Part shown: piece after piece, positions 54,451 through 63,668 of the stretch
Layout: every line of letters starts with the position of its first letter
Position numbering within the stretch: the stretch's first letter is position 1
Assembly (NCBI GenBank): GCA_946615905.1
Contig: CAMOIE010000005.1
Coordinates: 1-64,000 of the forward strand
Direction of reading: 5' to 3'
Source: an uncultured Treponema sp.
Lineage (GTDB): Bacteria; Spirochaetota; Spirochaetia; Treponematales; Treponemataceae
Length of the DNA: 64,000 nucleotides
Notes under the pieces: model-generated
Database searches by the model: none
What the model was told of the DNA's origin: nothing
The model's input: the letters and a program-made list of their open reading frames with translations, nothing else
Made by a program: the position numbers and the translations under genes

Positions 54451-55779
54451 ATGTCCGAAAGACCAATTTTGGGACCGCAAGACCGGCCCCCATTAAGCCG
54501 CTGGATTCCGCTGAGCATCCAGCACGTGTTCGCAATGTTCGGTGCGACAATTCTCGTCCCACTGCTGACAGGCTTGAACCCGTCCACAGCCCTTTTCACG
54601 GCAGGAACAGGAACCTTAATCTACATTCTGGTGACCGCCGCAAAAGTTCCGGCCTTTTTAGGCTCCTCGTTCGCCTTCATAACGCCTTTAATCGGCATCA
54701 CGGCGACATACGGACGCGCATACGCCTTGGGCGGGGCAATCGCATCCGGCATTTTCTACTTGATTATCGCTGCCATTATCAAATTCACCGGCAAGGGCTG
54801 GATAGACAAGGCCCTTCCACCGGTCGTAATCGGCTCGGTAATCATCGTAATCGGCTTGAACCTCGCGCCGACAGCTATCAAGGAAGCCCTTTACGTCGGC
54901 TCCACAGGAAATGCGGAGGACTACTCCCTCGTCTACGCCTCAATAGCAATTGTGACGCTTGCAATCGCAGTATTCGCGACCCTTTTCATCAGAGGATTTT
55001 TCAACACCCTTTCGATTCTGATCGGACTTATCGGCGGCTATCTTTTCACTCTTGTCATGGGTTGCTTTTTTCCGGCCTACAAAATCATCGATTTTTCAAA
55101 AGTCACGAACGCCTCTTGGTTCGGTCTGCCATTTTTGCAGGTTGACGAAGCCGGGCACTATTTTTGGCTGGCTCCGAAATTCCATATATTCGCGGTTCTG
55201 ACTTTCATAATAGTCTCACTTGCGACAATCTGCGAGCATCTTGGAGACACATTGACAACATCCCGTGTCGTCGGGAAGGACTTTTTAAAAGACCCCGGAC
55301 TTCACCGCACTTTGCTAGGTGACGGTATAGCCTCGGCATGGGCCGCAATCTGGGGAGGTCCGCCAAACACAACTTACGGAGAGAACATCGGCGTGATGGC
55401 AATCACAAAAGTCTATTCTGTCTGGGTAATCGGCGGGGCTGCTGTAGTGGCCTTCTTGCTCTCATTCTGCCAGAAATTCGGTGCGGTGATTCAGACAATT
55501 CCAGGCCCTGTCTTAGGCGGAATCTCAATGCTTTTGTACGGTCTTATCGCTTCAAGCGGACTTCGCACTTTGGTCGATGAGAAGGTAAATTATCAGGATA
55601 AACGCAACCTGACGATTTCCTCAATAATTCTGGTAATCGGACTTGGCGGAGGCCTTTTGGAATTCAAACTCGGAGCAAAATTCACCTTCTCTCTGAGCGG
55701 TGTGGCGCTTTCCACGGTGATTGGAATCCTGCTCAACTTGATTTTGCCAAAAGACAAAAAAGAAGCAAAAGCAAATTAG
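54451..55779 (+). CDS. uraA: Uracil permease / NCS2 xanthine-uracil transporter
   Basis: LSIQHVFAMFGATILVPLLTGLNPSTALFTAGTGTL; GGPPNTTYGENIGVMAITKVYS. Confidence 0.94.
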   Translation: MSERPILGPQDRPPLSRWIPLSIQHVFAMFGATILVPLLTGLNPSTALFTAGTGTLIYILVTAAKVPAFLGSSFAFITPLIGITATYGRAYALGGAIASGIFYLIIAAIIKFTGKGWIDKALPPVVIGSVIIVIGLNLAPTAIKEALYVGSTGNAEDYSLVYASIAIVTLAIAVFATLFIRGFFNTLSILIGLIGGYLFTLVMGCFFPAYKIIDFSKVTNASWFGLPFLQVDEAGHYFWLAPKFHIFAVLTFIIVSLATICEHLGDTLTTSRVVGKDFLKDPGLHRTLLGDGIASAWAAIWGGPPNTTYGENIGVMAITKVYSVWVIGGAAVVAFLLSFCQKFGAVIQTIPGPVLGGISMLLYGLIASSGLRTLVDEKVNYQDKRNLTISSIILVIGLGGGLLEFKLGAKFTFSLSGVALSTVIGILLNLILPKDKKEAKAN

Positions 55780-55790
55780 AATTCGAATTC

Positions 55791-55895
55791 GGGCGTTTGG
55801 CGGCTCTCGCCGCCACCGCGTCACTCCGCCTTCCGCTGGCCGCTCCATTGGCAGCAAGGCTGCCAACACTTCGTGGGCTACGAGCCGCTAACGCG
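55791..55895 (+). repeat. Palindromic intergenic element, family A copy 6
   Basis: GGGCGTTT-GGCGGC-tctc-GCCGCC..CTTCCGCTGGC..TTGGCAGC-aag-GCTGCCAA..CGCTAACGCG. Confidence 0.7.
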
Positions 55896-55931
55896 TGTGG
55901 AGGCAAAAATCTTACGGGAAAGGGGAAAATT

Positions 55932-57011
55932 TTGGCATCAACAAAAAAATTATTTTTAGCTTCCATCTGTTGTCTTTTAATATTCTCCTGTTCCTCAGCA
56001 ACTAAACAGGAAAATAATCTTTCCAAGGCAGAACTTTCCCAAGAACAAGAAGTAGTACCTGAAATTCAAGAAAGCGTCCAAGAAGAGGAAATTTTCCAAG
56101 ACGTAGAGATCATCCCCCTAGAATTCAAGGAAACGTGGGGTTACGTCATGCAGGGGCGGGAAAAAGAATGGAATACACACCTGCCCATCACCGATGTAGG
56201 CTATTTCATAGGTGCCGTAAACACTATGAGCGAGATTCCGTCCGATATTCCCAAAAGGGCGAAATTCTTTTCAAGCTACAAAGGGCGGGTTCACCTAGTT
56301 TCCAGCGTGGACAGCAAAAGCCAAACCCACCTCCTTCTTGACCCGGAGCTTCCATTGCGAAAAAGAATTATAAATCAGCTGGTGGAAGCCTCAAAAACTT
56401 ATGACGGTCTTCAAATCGACTGGGAGCTTGTCCCCGCAGACGATAAGGAAAATTTTCTAGCCTTTTTAAAAAAATTAAGGGAACAGCTCGGAAAAAAAAC
56501 TCTTTCAGTCGCAATTCCAGCCCGCATGAGACCACTGCTCAGAAAAGACCCATATGCCTATTCAGATTTGGTGCCGCTGGTAGACAAAATCATAGTCATG
56601 GCCTACGATGAGCATTGGTCAACTTCCGCACCAGGAGCAATCGCCTCCACGGACTGGTGCAAAAAAATCGCAGACTATTCCCTTTCCGTCATTCCGTCTC
56701 AAAAACTTGTAATGGGAGTTTCCTTTTACGGCAGAACATGGTCAAACGATTCGGTCGGAAACCGAGCTTGGTACAATTCCGGGGTAGAAAGAATTAAAAG
56801 GGAAAACGGAGTTGCGGAAGTAAAAAGGGATTCATACGGAGTTCCCCACTTCACCTTTACCAAAACGGTAAAAATCACAGGCTGGTATGATGATGTTCAA
56901 TCACTGAACAGGCGGTGCAAAATGTACAAAGATTCAGGGGTCTCAAATCTCGCCTTTTGGAGAATCGGGCAGGAAGACCCAGCCTTTTGGGAGCAAATCA
57001 CTTTAAAATAA
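55932..57011 (+). CDS. Glycoside hydrolase family 18 lipoprotein
   Basis: TTG start after AGGGG; LASTKKLFLASICCLLIFSCSS lipobox; YDGLQIDWELVP catalytic motif; VMAYDEHWS; ORF-track start 55797 lies in a repeat. Confidence 0.85.
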   Translation: MASTKKLFLASICCLLIFSCSSATKQENNLSKAELSQEQEVVPEIQESVQEEEIFQDVEIIPLEFKETWGYVMQGREKEWNTHLPITDVGYFIGAVNTMSEIPSDIPKRAKFFSSYKGRVHLVSSVDSKSQTHLLLDPELPLRKRIINQLVEASKTYDGLQIDWELVPADDKENFLAFLKKLREQLGKKTLSVAIPARMRPLLRKDPYAYSDLVPLVDKIIVMAYDEHWSTSAPGAIASTDWCKKIADYSLSVIPSQKLVMGVSFYGRTWSNDSVGNRAWYNSGVERIKRENGVAEVKRDSYGVPHFTFTKTVKITGWYDDVQSLNRRCKMYKDSGVSNLAFWRIGQEDPAFWEQITLK

Positions 57012-57012
57012 A

Positions 57013-57051
57013 AAAGAGGAAAGCCAGAATTTTTATTCTGCTTTCCTCTTA
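57013..57051. terminator. Bidirectional intrinsic terminator
   Basis: AGAGGAAAGC-CAGAAT-ttttt-ATTCTG-CTTTCCTCT long hairpin. Confidence 0.85.
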
Positions 57052-57057
57052 AGACAT

Positions 57058-57131
57058 GACGCATGGCGGGCTCGAACCGCCGACCCATTGCTTAGAAGGC
57101 AATTGCTCTAATCCAACTGAGCTAAAGCGCC
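57058..57131 (-). tRNA. tRNA-Arg (anticodon TCT)
   Basis: GGCGCTTTAGCTCAGTTGGATTAGAGCAATTGCCTTCTAAGCAATGGGTCGGCGGTTCGAGCCCGCCATGCGTC; D, anticodon and T arms fold; anticodon loop CTTCTAA. Confidence 0.9.
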
Positions 57132-57196
57132 GTGTTTCTATAATATAACAAAATGCAGACTTTTATGCAATAAGGGGTGATTTTTTATTCGTGCGG

Positions 57197-57296
57197 AGGG
57201 TTTAATACCCCGCCCCTTGGGGCGTAAAAAGGGTATTGAACCCGACTGTGATACCTTATGAGAACGAACGCCCCCTGGGCTTGCCCTGGGGTTCGA
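57197..57296. repeat. Double palindromic element (family C)
   Basis: GGGTTTAATACCC-CGCCCC-tt-GGGGCG-taaaaa-GGGTATTGAACCC, then GAACGCCCC..GGGCTTGCCC..GGGGTTC. Confidence 0.75.
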
Positions 57297-58076
57297 TCAT
57301 TCACCATCTTTAATCGGAATAGTTCCCAAATCCAAGACAAGGCTGTAGTTAGGCACAAAAGTATCGGTATTCTCCGCAATTCCAATGGCAAACAATTGAA
57401 CGTAATAAGTGTCGCTAGAAGTCGCAGACGATGAATGAACATAATCTTCATCGCCTTCCACAGGCTTTACATTCACTGTCGAACCGCTGATATTCGCATC
57501 GTTAAAAAAATCAAAGGATTTAGTCCCCCCGTTGCGATAGGGGATTGCCCCCAACATCGTTCCATCAATTTCAATTCCGGCATAATAAGAATACCAGGGT
57601 GTATTGGCTCCTGACGCAGAGGCGGCGGCGTATTTCTTTAAGCGGATATAAACATCCCGGTCGCTTCCCTTATTATCAACAAGGGGACTGACTGTCGAAG
57701 CTGAAGTCGCCAAAGTCTGGTACTTGTAGGTCGTAATGATTTTTTCGGCGGCCGCAGTTCCGTTTGATGAAGTGTTAACCGCATTTATCGCACTCTTTTG
57801 GGTGGTCAGGACAGAAGAATTGTTATAAATCTTATAATAGATTGCCGTGCCTAAAAATATCGAAGAGGATAGGTTTGAATTATTTTTTTCCGAAGTCTTA
57901 AAGGCAACGTACCATTGCAAGGGGTCAGATGTCGAAGAATAGGACTGGTTATAGACAGTTGTCGCAGAATCCAAGACATCGACGGATTCAAGTCCACAAT
58001 TTAAAAACAAAAAACCGGAAAAAAAAATAAGTGTTCGTGAAAGAAATTTATATATTTTTTCCGGTATATTATTCAT
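57297..58076 (-). CDS. Hypothetical lipoprotein
   Basis: 259 aa; LIFFSGFLFLNCGLES lipobox-like N-terminus. Confidence 0.75.
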   Translation of the reverse strand: MNNIPEKIYKFLSRTLIFFSGFLFLNCGLESVDVLDSATTVYNQSYSSTSDPLQWYVAFKTSEKNNSNLSSSIFLGTAIYYKIYNNSSVLTTQKSAINAVNTSSNGTAAAEKIITTYKYQTLATSASTVSPLVDNKGSDRDVYIRLKKYAAASASGANTPWYSYYAGIEIDGTMLGAIPYRNGGTKSFDFFNDANISGSTVNVKPVEGDEDYVHSSSATSSDTYYVQLFAIGIAENTDTFVPNYSLVLDLGTIPIKDGE

Positions 58077-58105
58077 ATTATTATAATGAAAAAATAGGCG
58101 ATAGG

Positions 58106-58798
58106 TTACTGGTCAATTTTTCCGTTGATTTTAAGGGCAATCAATCTGTCCTTAGCCAGTTTTGACCATTCTGACCCGCTTTCAACAACAGGATGGATGT
58201 CATTGAGCTTTGAATAGGCTTCTTTTGCTGCGGCAAAATCACCTGCTTTTTCACAGGCACGTCCCCAGTTATAATAGGCCCGGTCTCTCAGATAAAATTC
58301 ATTGAACTCCGCTGCCTTTTTATAATTTTCAACGGCACCGGCAAAATCATTCAAATTAGACATTGCCTGAGCTGCATTGAAATAACAAATAGGGGCTGTA
58401 TACGATTTTGAGCCATTTTTTGCTGCTGCCAGATAAGCGTCCTTTGCCTTTGCCCATTCACCTTTCTGGAAGTACAATTCGGCCGCCAAAAAGTTTGCGC
58501 GGACACCGACGATTCCGCTTTTTCCAGTCCATGCTTCCAATGAGGAGAGGGCTGCGTCCTGACGTGCTGTAAGGTCAGCATCCTTAAGGTCTGTCGCGTC
58601 TTTTGTAAGCTTGTATTCGATTTCATCAACAGCGTTGAGTCCTTTTTCAACGGCTGAAGAATGGAGAGAAACGCCAACTGCGAATGCAGCAGCGGCCACA
58701 ATGACGATAACGGCAACAGCGATAAAGATACCGCGAAATTTTACAATAAAAGAACTGAGGGAAGATTCCAAAGTTACTTTGTCTTCTTTGACTGCCAT
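58106..58798 (-). CDS. Membrane-anchored TPR protein
   Basis: N-terminal single TM, then TPR repeats (FLAAELYFQKGEWAKAKDAYLAAAKN...). Confidence 0.85.
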   Translation of the reverse strand: MAVKEDKVTLESSLSSFIVKFRGIFIAVAVIVIVAAAAFAVGVSLHSSAVEKGLNAVDEIEYKLTKDATDLKDADLTARQDAALSSLEAWTGKSGIVGVRANFLAAELYFQKGEWAKAKDAYLAAAKNGSKSYTAPICYFNAAQAMSNLNDFAGAVENYKKAAEFNEFYLRDRAYYNWGRACEKAGDFAAAKEAYSKLNDIHPVVESGSEWSKLAKDRLIALKINGKIDQ

Positions 58799-58845
58799 AA
58801 TTTAACAACCTCTAAAAATATTTTTTTATTTTTTTACGCCCTATT

Positions 58846-60435
58846 TTAGCGTATATTGAGTTCTTTTAACAAGCGGGATACGTAAGTTCTCTGAATTCCA
58901 AGGATTTGTGCGGCCTTGGTCTGATTGTTCGCTGTCTCGCTCATAATCCGGGTCACGTAGGCCTTTTTAAACTTGTTGAGCGCGGTTTTCAAAGTCTTGT
59001 CGCCGTCAGACGAAGAGAAAATCTCGTCGGCAAGGGCTGAAATTCCGTCAGTCTCCGTTTCGGAATGACTTTCGTCCTTTTCTTCGACTGTAGAATCTTT
59101 TTTTTCCGGCTCTCCTAAATTGGAGCTTGCGATATGAAGGTTGCCCTCTTGAATCAGCGGAGGAAGCCCCAAGACGCAGGCCCTCTCGATTGTGTTCTCA
59201 AGTTCCCGGACATTACCCGGCCAGTAATAGTCGTGAAGGGACTTCATCGCAGGGGCGGAAAATCCCGTGAAATTCTTTTTTGTCTCCACGCTGAATTTTG
59301 AAAGGAAGAATTCGGCAAGAGGCTCTATGTCTTCCTTGCGCTCGCGGAGGGGGGGGATATTCAGAGGCATAACGTTCAGTCGGTAGTACAAGTCGCTGCG
59401 GAAGCTTCCATCAGCAACCATTTTCTCCAAGTCACGGTTCGTCGCGGCGACAATCCTGACATCAACTGTGATTGTCTGGTCAGAGCCGACCCGCTCAAAA
59501 GTGTGACTCTGCAAGACACGGAGAAGCTTTACCTGCAAGTCCAAAGGAAGCTCCCCTATTTCATCCAAAAAAAGTGTTCCGCCGTCAGCAGACTCAAAGC
59601 GCCCCTTTCTGTCAGAGACGGCATCAGTAAAAGCCCCTTTCACATGGCCGAAAAGCTCGCTTTCAAGCAAGGCGGGACTTAAAGCCGCGCAGTTTACGCG
59701 GATAAAAGGCTTGTCAACCCTGGGGCTTTTCAAGTGAATCTGCTCAGCGAAAAGTTCCTTACCTACCCCGCTTTCGCCGGTGATTAAAATCGTTGTGTTC
59801 GTCTTCGCCACGGCATCGATGATATGAATCAAGTCAGTAAGTCTGGGGCTTTTAGCGACAAATGAGTGGTATTCGGAGCCGGAGGCGATTTTGTTCTGTA
59901 AAATTGATATATTTTCCTTGGCAGACCTGTAGGAGTCCGCGTTCGAGTATGCGATTCCGGCCTGATTTGACAGCAGCTCCAAAATCTGCATGTCATTTGA
60001 AGAAAAGCCTCTGGAGCCGGACTTGTTCAAAAGCTCTATAACCCCGATAAGCTCTCCATGGACACGCATCGGGAGGGCAATCATTGTTTTAGTCACATAC
60101 CCGGTCTTGTTCTGTACATCAGAAGAGAATCTTGGGTCAGCAGGAACGTTATTCGATATAATAGCCTTGTTGTTTGCCGCGACCCAACCAGCGATTGATT
60201 TTTTGTCAACCAGAATATTTTTAGCCTCAGCCCCTTTGGGACCTAGAGCCACAACAAAACGAAGGGAACCATCGCTTTTATCAGTAAGCAAGAGGGAGGA
60301 AGACTCGCACTCAACAAGCCGCATGGCTGACTCAAGAATGTAGACAAGAAGGGCATCGACATCTTTATAATTTGAATTAATTCTTGCGTCAATCTCAATC
60401 AGAGTCTTTAATTTTTCAGGACTGATGGAATTCAT
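58846..60435 (-). CDS. GAF-domain sigma54-dependent transcriptional activator
   Basis: GESGVGKELFAEQIHL; ESELFGHVKGAFTDAV; C-terminal Fis-type HTH NQTKAAQILGIQRTYVSRLLKEL. Confidence 0.95.
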   Translation of the reverse strand: MNSISPEKLKTLIEIDARINSNYKDVDALLVYILESAMRLVECESSSLLLTDKSDGSLRFVVALGPKGAEAKNILVDKKSIAGWVAANNKAIISNNVPADPRFSSDVQNKTGYVTKTMIALPMRVHGELIGVIELLNKSGSRGFSSNDMQILELLSNQAGIAYSNADSYRSAKENISILQNKIASGSEYHSFVAKSPRLTDLIHIIDAVAKTNTTILITGESGVGKELFAEQIHLKSPRVDKPFIRVNCAALSPALLESELFGHVKGAFTDAVSDRKGRFESADGGTLFLDEIGELPLDLQVKLLRVLQSHTFERVGSDQTITVDVRIVAATNRDLEKMVADGSFRSDLYYRLNVMPLNIPPLRERKEDIEPLAEFFLSKFSVETKKNFTGFSAPAMKSLHDYYWPGNVRELENTIERACVLGLPPLIQEGNLHIASSNLGEPEKKDSTVEEKDESHSETETDGISALADEIFSSSDGDKTLKTALNKFKKAYVTRIMSETANNQTKAAQILGIQRTYVSRLLKELNIR

Positions 60436-60489
60436 TCTAGGCTTAAATGCCTCTCACTTTTTTAACGATTTTAAATTTATGAAATTACA

Positions 60490-60532
60490 AAAAAAGGCCT
60501 GAAAGCCATTTCTGGATTTCAGGCCTTTTTTA
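60490..60532 (-). terminator. Intrinsic terminator after cmk-rpsA
   Basis: AAAAAGGCCTGAAA-gccatttctgga-TTTCAGGCCTTTTT. Confidence 0.85.
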
Positions 60533-60534
60533 AT

Positions 60535-62895
60535 TTAGTTATTCTGGTCTTTAAGTGCGTCGCCCAATGTGTACGCACCGTCATCATCGTTGTCAGATGA
60601 GGCCATGTACTGGGAGATTTCCTTGCGGGCCTGCTGTTTTTTGTACTCTTTTACGCTGAAAGAAGCCTTTTCCTTCTCAACGGAAACGTCTACAACGTAA
60701 ACAGTGATTTTGTCACCAGTGTTGTACTTTTTGACAGCCTCTTCAAAAGGAACGTCCTTGTCATCGCTCAAGTTGGCCTTGTTTACGAGACCTTCAATTC
60801 CCTCCGGAGCCTTTACGAAGATTCCAAAATCTGTAATTGAAGTGACTTCGCCCTCAAGAGTTGAACCAGGCTTGTAAGCGTCAGCGAATTTCTTCCAAGG
60901 GTTGTCTGTAACCTGTTTTGCACCGACATTGATTCTGTGGGCTTCAGGATCAACAGAGAGAATCTTTACATCGATTTCCTCGCCCTCTTTAATCTCTGAG
61001 CCGACGTGCTTTACCTTCTTTGTCCAAGAGAGGTCTTCAGCGCGAAGGAAGCCGTCAATGCCGTCCTCAAGCTGAATGAATGCGCCGCCGTTTGTGAGTT
61101 TTACGACTTTTCCATGAACCACTGTGTCAACAGGATATTTCTCTGCGATTGTGTCCCAAGGATTCTCTGTAACCTGCTTGAGACCGAGGGAAACGCGGCC
61201 GGCCTGAATGTCATAGCCCAAAATCATGCACTTGAGAGTGTCACCGATTTTAACCATGTCAGAAGGCTTGTTGATTTTCTTTGTCCAGCTGAATTCAGAA
61301 ATGTGGGCAAGACCCTCGATTCCCTCTTCCAACTCGATAAATGCACCGAAGTCTGTAAGTTTTGTAACTTTTCCCTCAACGATGTCATCAACGTGGTATT
61401 TTTCCTCAAAGTGAATCCAAGGATCTTCTGAGAAGTGCTTGAGAGAGAGGTTGATTCTCTTTTCTGCCGGGTCAAGGCGGATAACCTTAAGCTCGACTTC
61501 CTGTCCCTTCTTAACGAAGTCCTTCGGACGGGTCACGTGACCCCAGCTCATGTCATTGATGTGGAGCAAGCCGTCAAAGCCGCCCAAATCGATGAATGCG
61601 CCGAATGATGTGAATGACTTTACAGAGCCTTTCACTGTATCGCCAATCTGTGTGTTTGCGAAGAAGTCATCGCGTTTTTTATTGATTGCTTCTTCGAGAT
61701 ACTTTCTGCGGTTTACGACAACGTTTGCCTTGTTGTCTGAGTACAAGCGCTCGATATAGAATGTGGCGTTTGTGCCGATAAGTTTTGAGGGGTTCTCAAC
61801 TTTCTGGCTGTCTGACTGTGAAATCGGGAGGAAGGCATGGATGTCGCCGCCCAAGTTTACGTCAAATCCGCCTTTGACTTCTTTTTCAATTGTTCCGTCA
61901 ACAGTCTGGTTTTCGTCAAAAGCCTTGCGGAGGTCTTTCCAGAGCTGTTTTGCCTGAGCCTTAGTATAAGAAATCTCAGGACCGTTGCGTCCGTCTTTGC
62001 GGATCAAAACGACTGTTACTACATCGCCCACTGTCGGCAGTTTTCCTGCGAACTCCTGAACGGGGATCTTTCCCTCAGACTTGTAACCGATGTCTACGAA
62101 TACAAGTTCGTCTGTAACTGCGATAACTGTGCCGTCAACAAGCTGACCGTCTTCGAGCGGTTTCAGGCTTTTGAGAGATTCTTCTAATTGTGTCTGGATT
62201 GCGCCCTTGGAGTCCTGGGCTTCGTCCTTTTCCACTTCCATCTGTTCCATAGATAACCCTTTTGTGTTAATTTTGCCTAATATTATCTCACAAACCTGCT
62301 CAATCGTCAAGGCGGAAGTATCGAGATAGAAAGCATCGGGCGCCCTTCTCAAAGCCCCCTCCTTTTTGTTGCGGTCAATCTCATCGCGCTTGATGATCGC
62401 GGCCTTGACTTCCTCTAAAGTCATGCCGGAAACGCCCTGGTCAAAGCGTCTCTGGGCCTGAACGTCAATCGAAGCGTCCAAATAGAATTTATGCTCGGCG
62501 TTGGGGAAAACGACCGTGGTCATGTCCCTTCCCTCGCAGATTATGTCGAGGGACTTAGTGATTTCCCGCATTTTGTCGTTGACAAGGTGGCGGATTGGGA
62601 CGATTGACGAGACCTGGGCCACGCGGGCAGAAACAGAGTCCTCGTGAAGTCTGTCCTCAACGTCTGTCCCGTTAAGAACCAGGCGGGAATCTTTGTATTC
62701 AAGCTTTTGCTTTTTGCAGAAGTCAAGGATTTTCTCCTCGTCAGACAAGTCCTCGATTCCAGCCTCATTCAAGGCCAATGTCAGCGCCCGGTAAAAGGAG
62801 CCTGAGTTCAAATAAGTGATATTGAGTTTTTTTGCGATAATCGAAGCTATTGTAGATTTTCCGGTGCCGGCAGGCCCGTCCATTGCGATAATCAT
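60535..62895 (-). CDS. Cytidylate kinase / 30S ribosomal protein S1 fusion
   Basis: N-terminal IIAMDGPAGTGKSTIASIIAKKLNITYLNSGSFYRALTLA (Cmk); C-terminal S1 repeats (GAFIDLGGFDGLLHINDMSW...). Confidence 0.95.
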   Translation of the reverse strand: MIIAMDGPAGTGKSTIASIIAKKLNITYLNSGSFYRALTLALNEAGIEDLSDEEKILDFCKKQKLEYKDSRLVLNGTDVEDRLHEDSVSARVAQVSSIVPIRHLVNDKMREITKSLDIICEGRDMTTVVFPNAEHKFYLDASIDVQAQRRFDQGVSGMTLEEVKAAIIKRDEIDRNKKEGALRRAPDAFYLDTSALTIEQVCEIILGKINTKGLSMEQMEVEKDEAQDSKGAIQTQLEESLKSLKPLEDGQLVDGTVIAVTDELVFVDIGYKSEGKIPVQEFAGKLPTVGDVVTVVLIRKDGRNGPEISYTKAQAKQLWKDLRKAFDENQTVDGTIEKEVKGGFDVNLGGDIHAFLPISQSDSQKVENPSKLIGTNATFYIERLYSDNKANVVVNRRKYLEEAINKKRDDFFANTQIGDTVKGSVKSFTSFGAFIDLGGFDGLLHINDMSWGHVTRPKDFVKKGQEVELKVIRLDPAEKRINLSLKHFSEDPWIHFEEKYHVDDIVEGKVTKLTDFGAFIELEEGIEGLAHISEFSWTKKINKPSDMVKIGDTLKCMILGYDIQAGRVSLGLKQVTENPWDTIAEKYPVDTVVHGKVVKLTNGGAFIQLEDGIDGFLRAEDLSWTKKVKHVGSEIKEGEEIDVKILSVDPEAHRINVGAKQVTDNPWKKFADAYKPGSTLEGEVTSITDFGIFVKAPEGIEGLVNKANLSDDKDVPFEEAVKKYNTGDKITVYVVDVSVEKEKASFSVKEYKKQQARKEISQYMASSDNDDDGAYTLGDALKDQNN

Positions 62896-63668
62896 ATTTC
62901 CTTCCTATTTTTGCATAATTTTAGTAGATTTTGGACTTCCTGTGAAGTCAGATTTCTGAATTCACCCGGCTGTAAGTCGCCCAAAGTCAGATTGCCGATT
63001 CTCACCCGCTCAAGGGATTTTATCCCGACTCCGGCATTCTCAAAGACCCGGCGGATTTCACGGTTTTTTCCTTCTATTAGAACGACCCGCATTTTTCTCG
63101 GGTTGATTTCTTCTGCATCCATGGCCCGGTAGAAAATTCCGTCGACACGGACGCCTTTTTTGAAATTCTCGGCCAAGTCACGGGGAAGAGGCAGGGAGGA
63201 CTTCACGATGTATTCTTTTTCGATTTCCGCAGACGGATGGCTGAGCTTTGCGGCAAAGTCTCCGTCGTTGGTGAAAAGAATCATGCCGGTGGAGAACATG
63301 TCAAGGCGGCCGATGTTGTAAAGGCGCTCGTCATAGGCGGACTGAATCAGCGAGACAGCAGTCTGCCTGCCCTTTTCGTCTGACTGTGAGCATACGTAGC
63401 CCGCAGGCTTGTTCAAAAGGACGTAGCGTTTGTTTTCTTCTATCTTGATTTGCTTGCCGTCAACCTCGATTTTGTCGCTCAGGCTGACCTTTGTTCCTGG
63501 CTCCGTGACGACAGAGCCGTTCACAGTGACGCGGCCTGAGGCGATGATTTCCTCAGAGGCGCGGCGGGAGGCGACACCCGCATGAGCCATAAAGACTTGC
63601 AGGCGGACTTGTGATTTTTCTGACTCGTTAGCGGGCAAGTTCGAACCTCTCGGATTCCTGTGCGTCAA
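62892..63668 (-). CDS. Pseudouridine synthase, RluB/RsuA family
   Basis: S4 domain MAHAGVASRRASEEII; YNIGRLDMFSTGMILFTNDG; EGKNREIRRVFE; start uncertain. Confidence 0.92.
   Translation of the reverse strand: MTHRNPRGSNLPANESEKSQVRLQVFMAHAGVASRRASEEIIASGRVTVNGSVVTEPGTKVSLSDKIEVDGKQIKIEENKRYVLLNKPAGYVCSQSDEKGRQTAVSLIQSAYDERLYNIGRLDMFSTGMILFTNDGDFAAKLSHPSAEIEKEYIVKSSLPLPRDLAENFKKGVRVDGIFYRAMDAEEINPRKMRVVLIEGKNREIRRVFENAGVGIKSLERVRIGNLTLGDLQPGEFRNLTSQEVQNLLKLCKNRKEI

Noticed and set aside
55733-56026. 97-aa minus-strand ORF over the family A repeat
   Set aside because: Ala/Arg-rich translation of palindromic DNA, not protein-like.
57185-57451. 88-aa minus-strand ORF at the family C palindrome
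   Set aside because: Out-of-frame overlap of the lipoprotein gene 3' end and repeat DNA.
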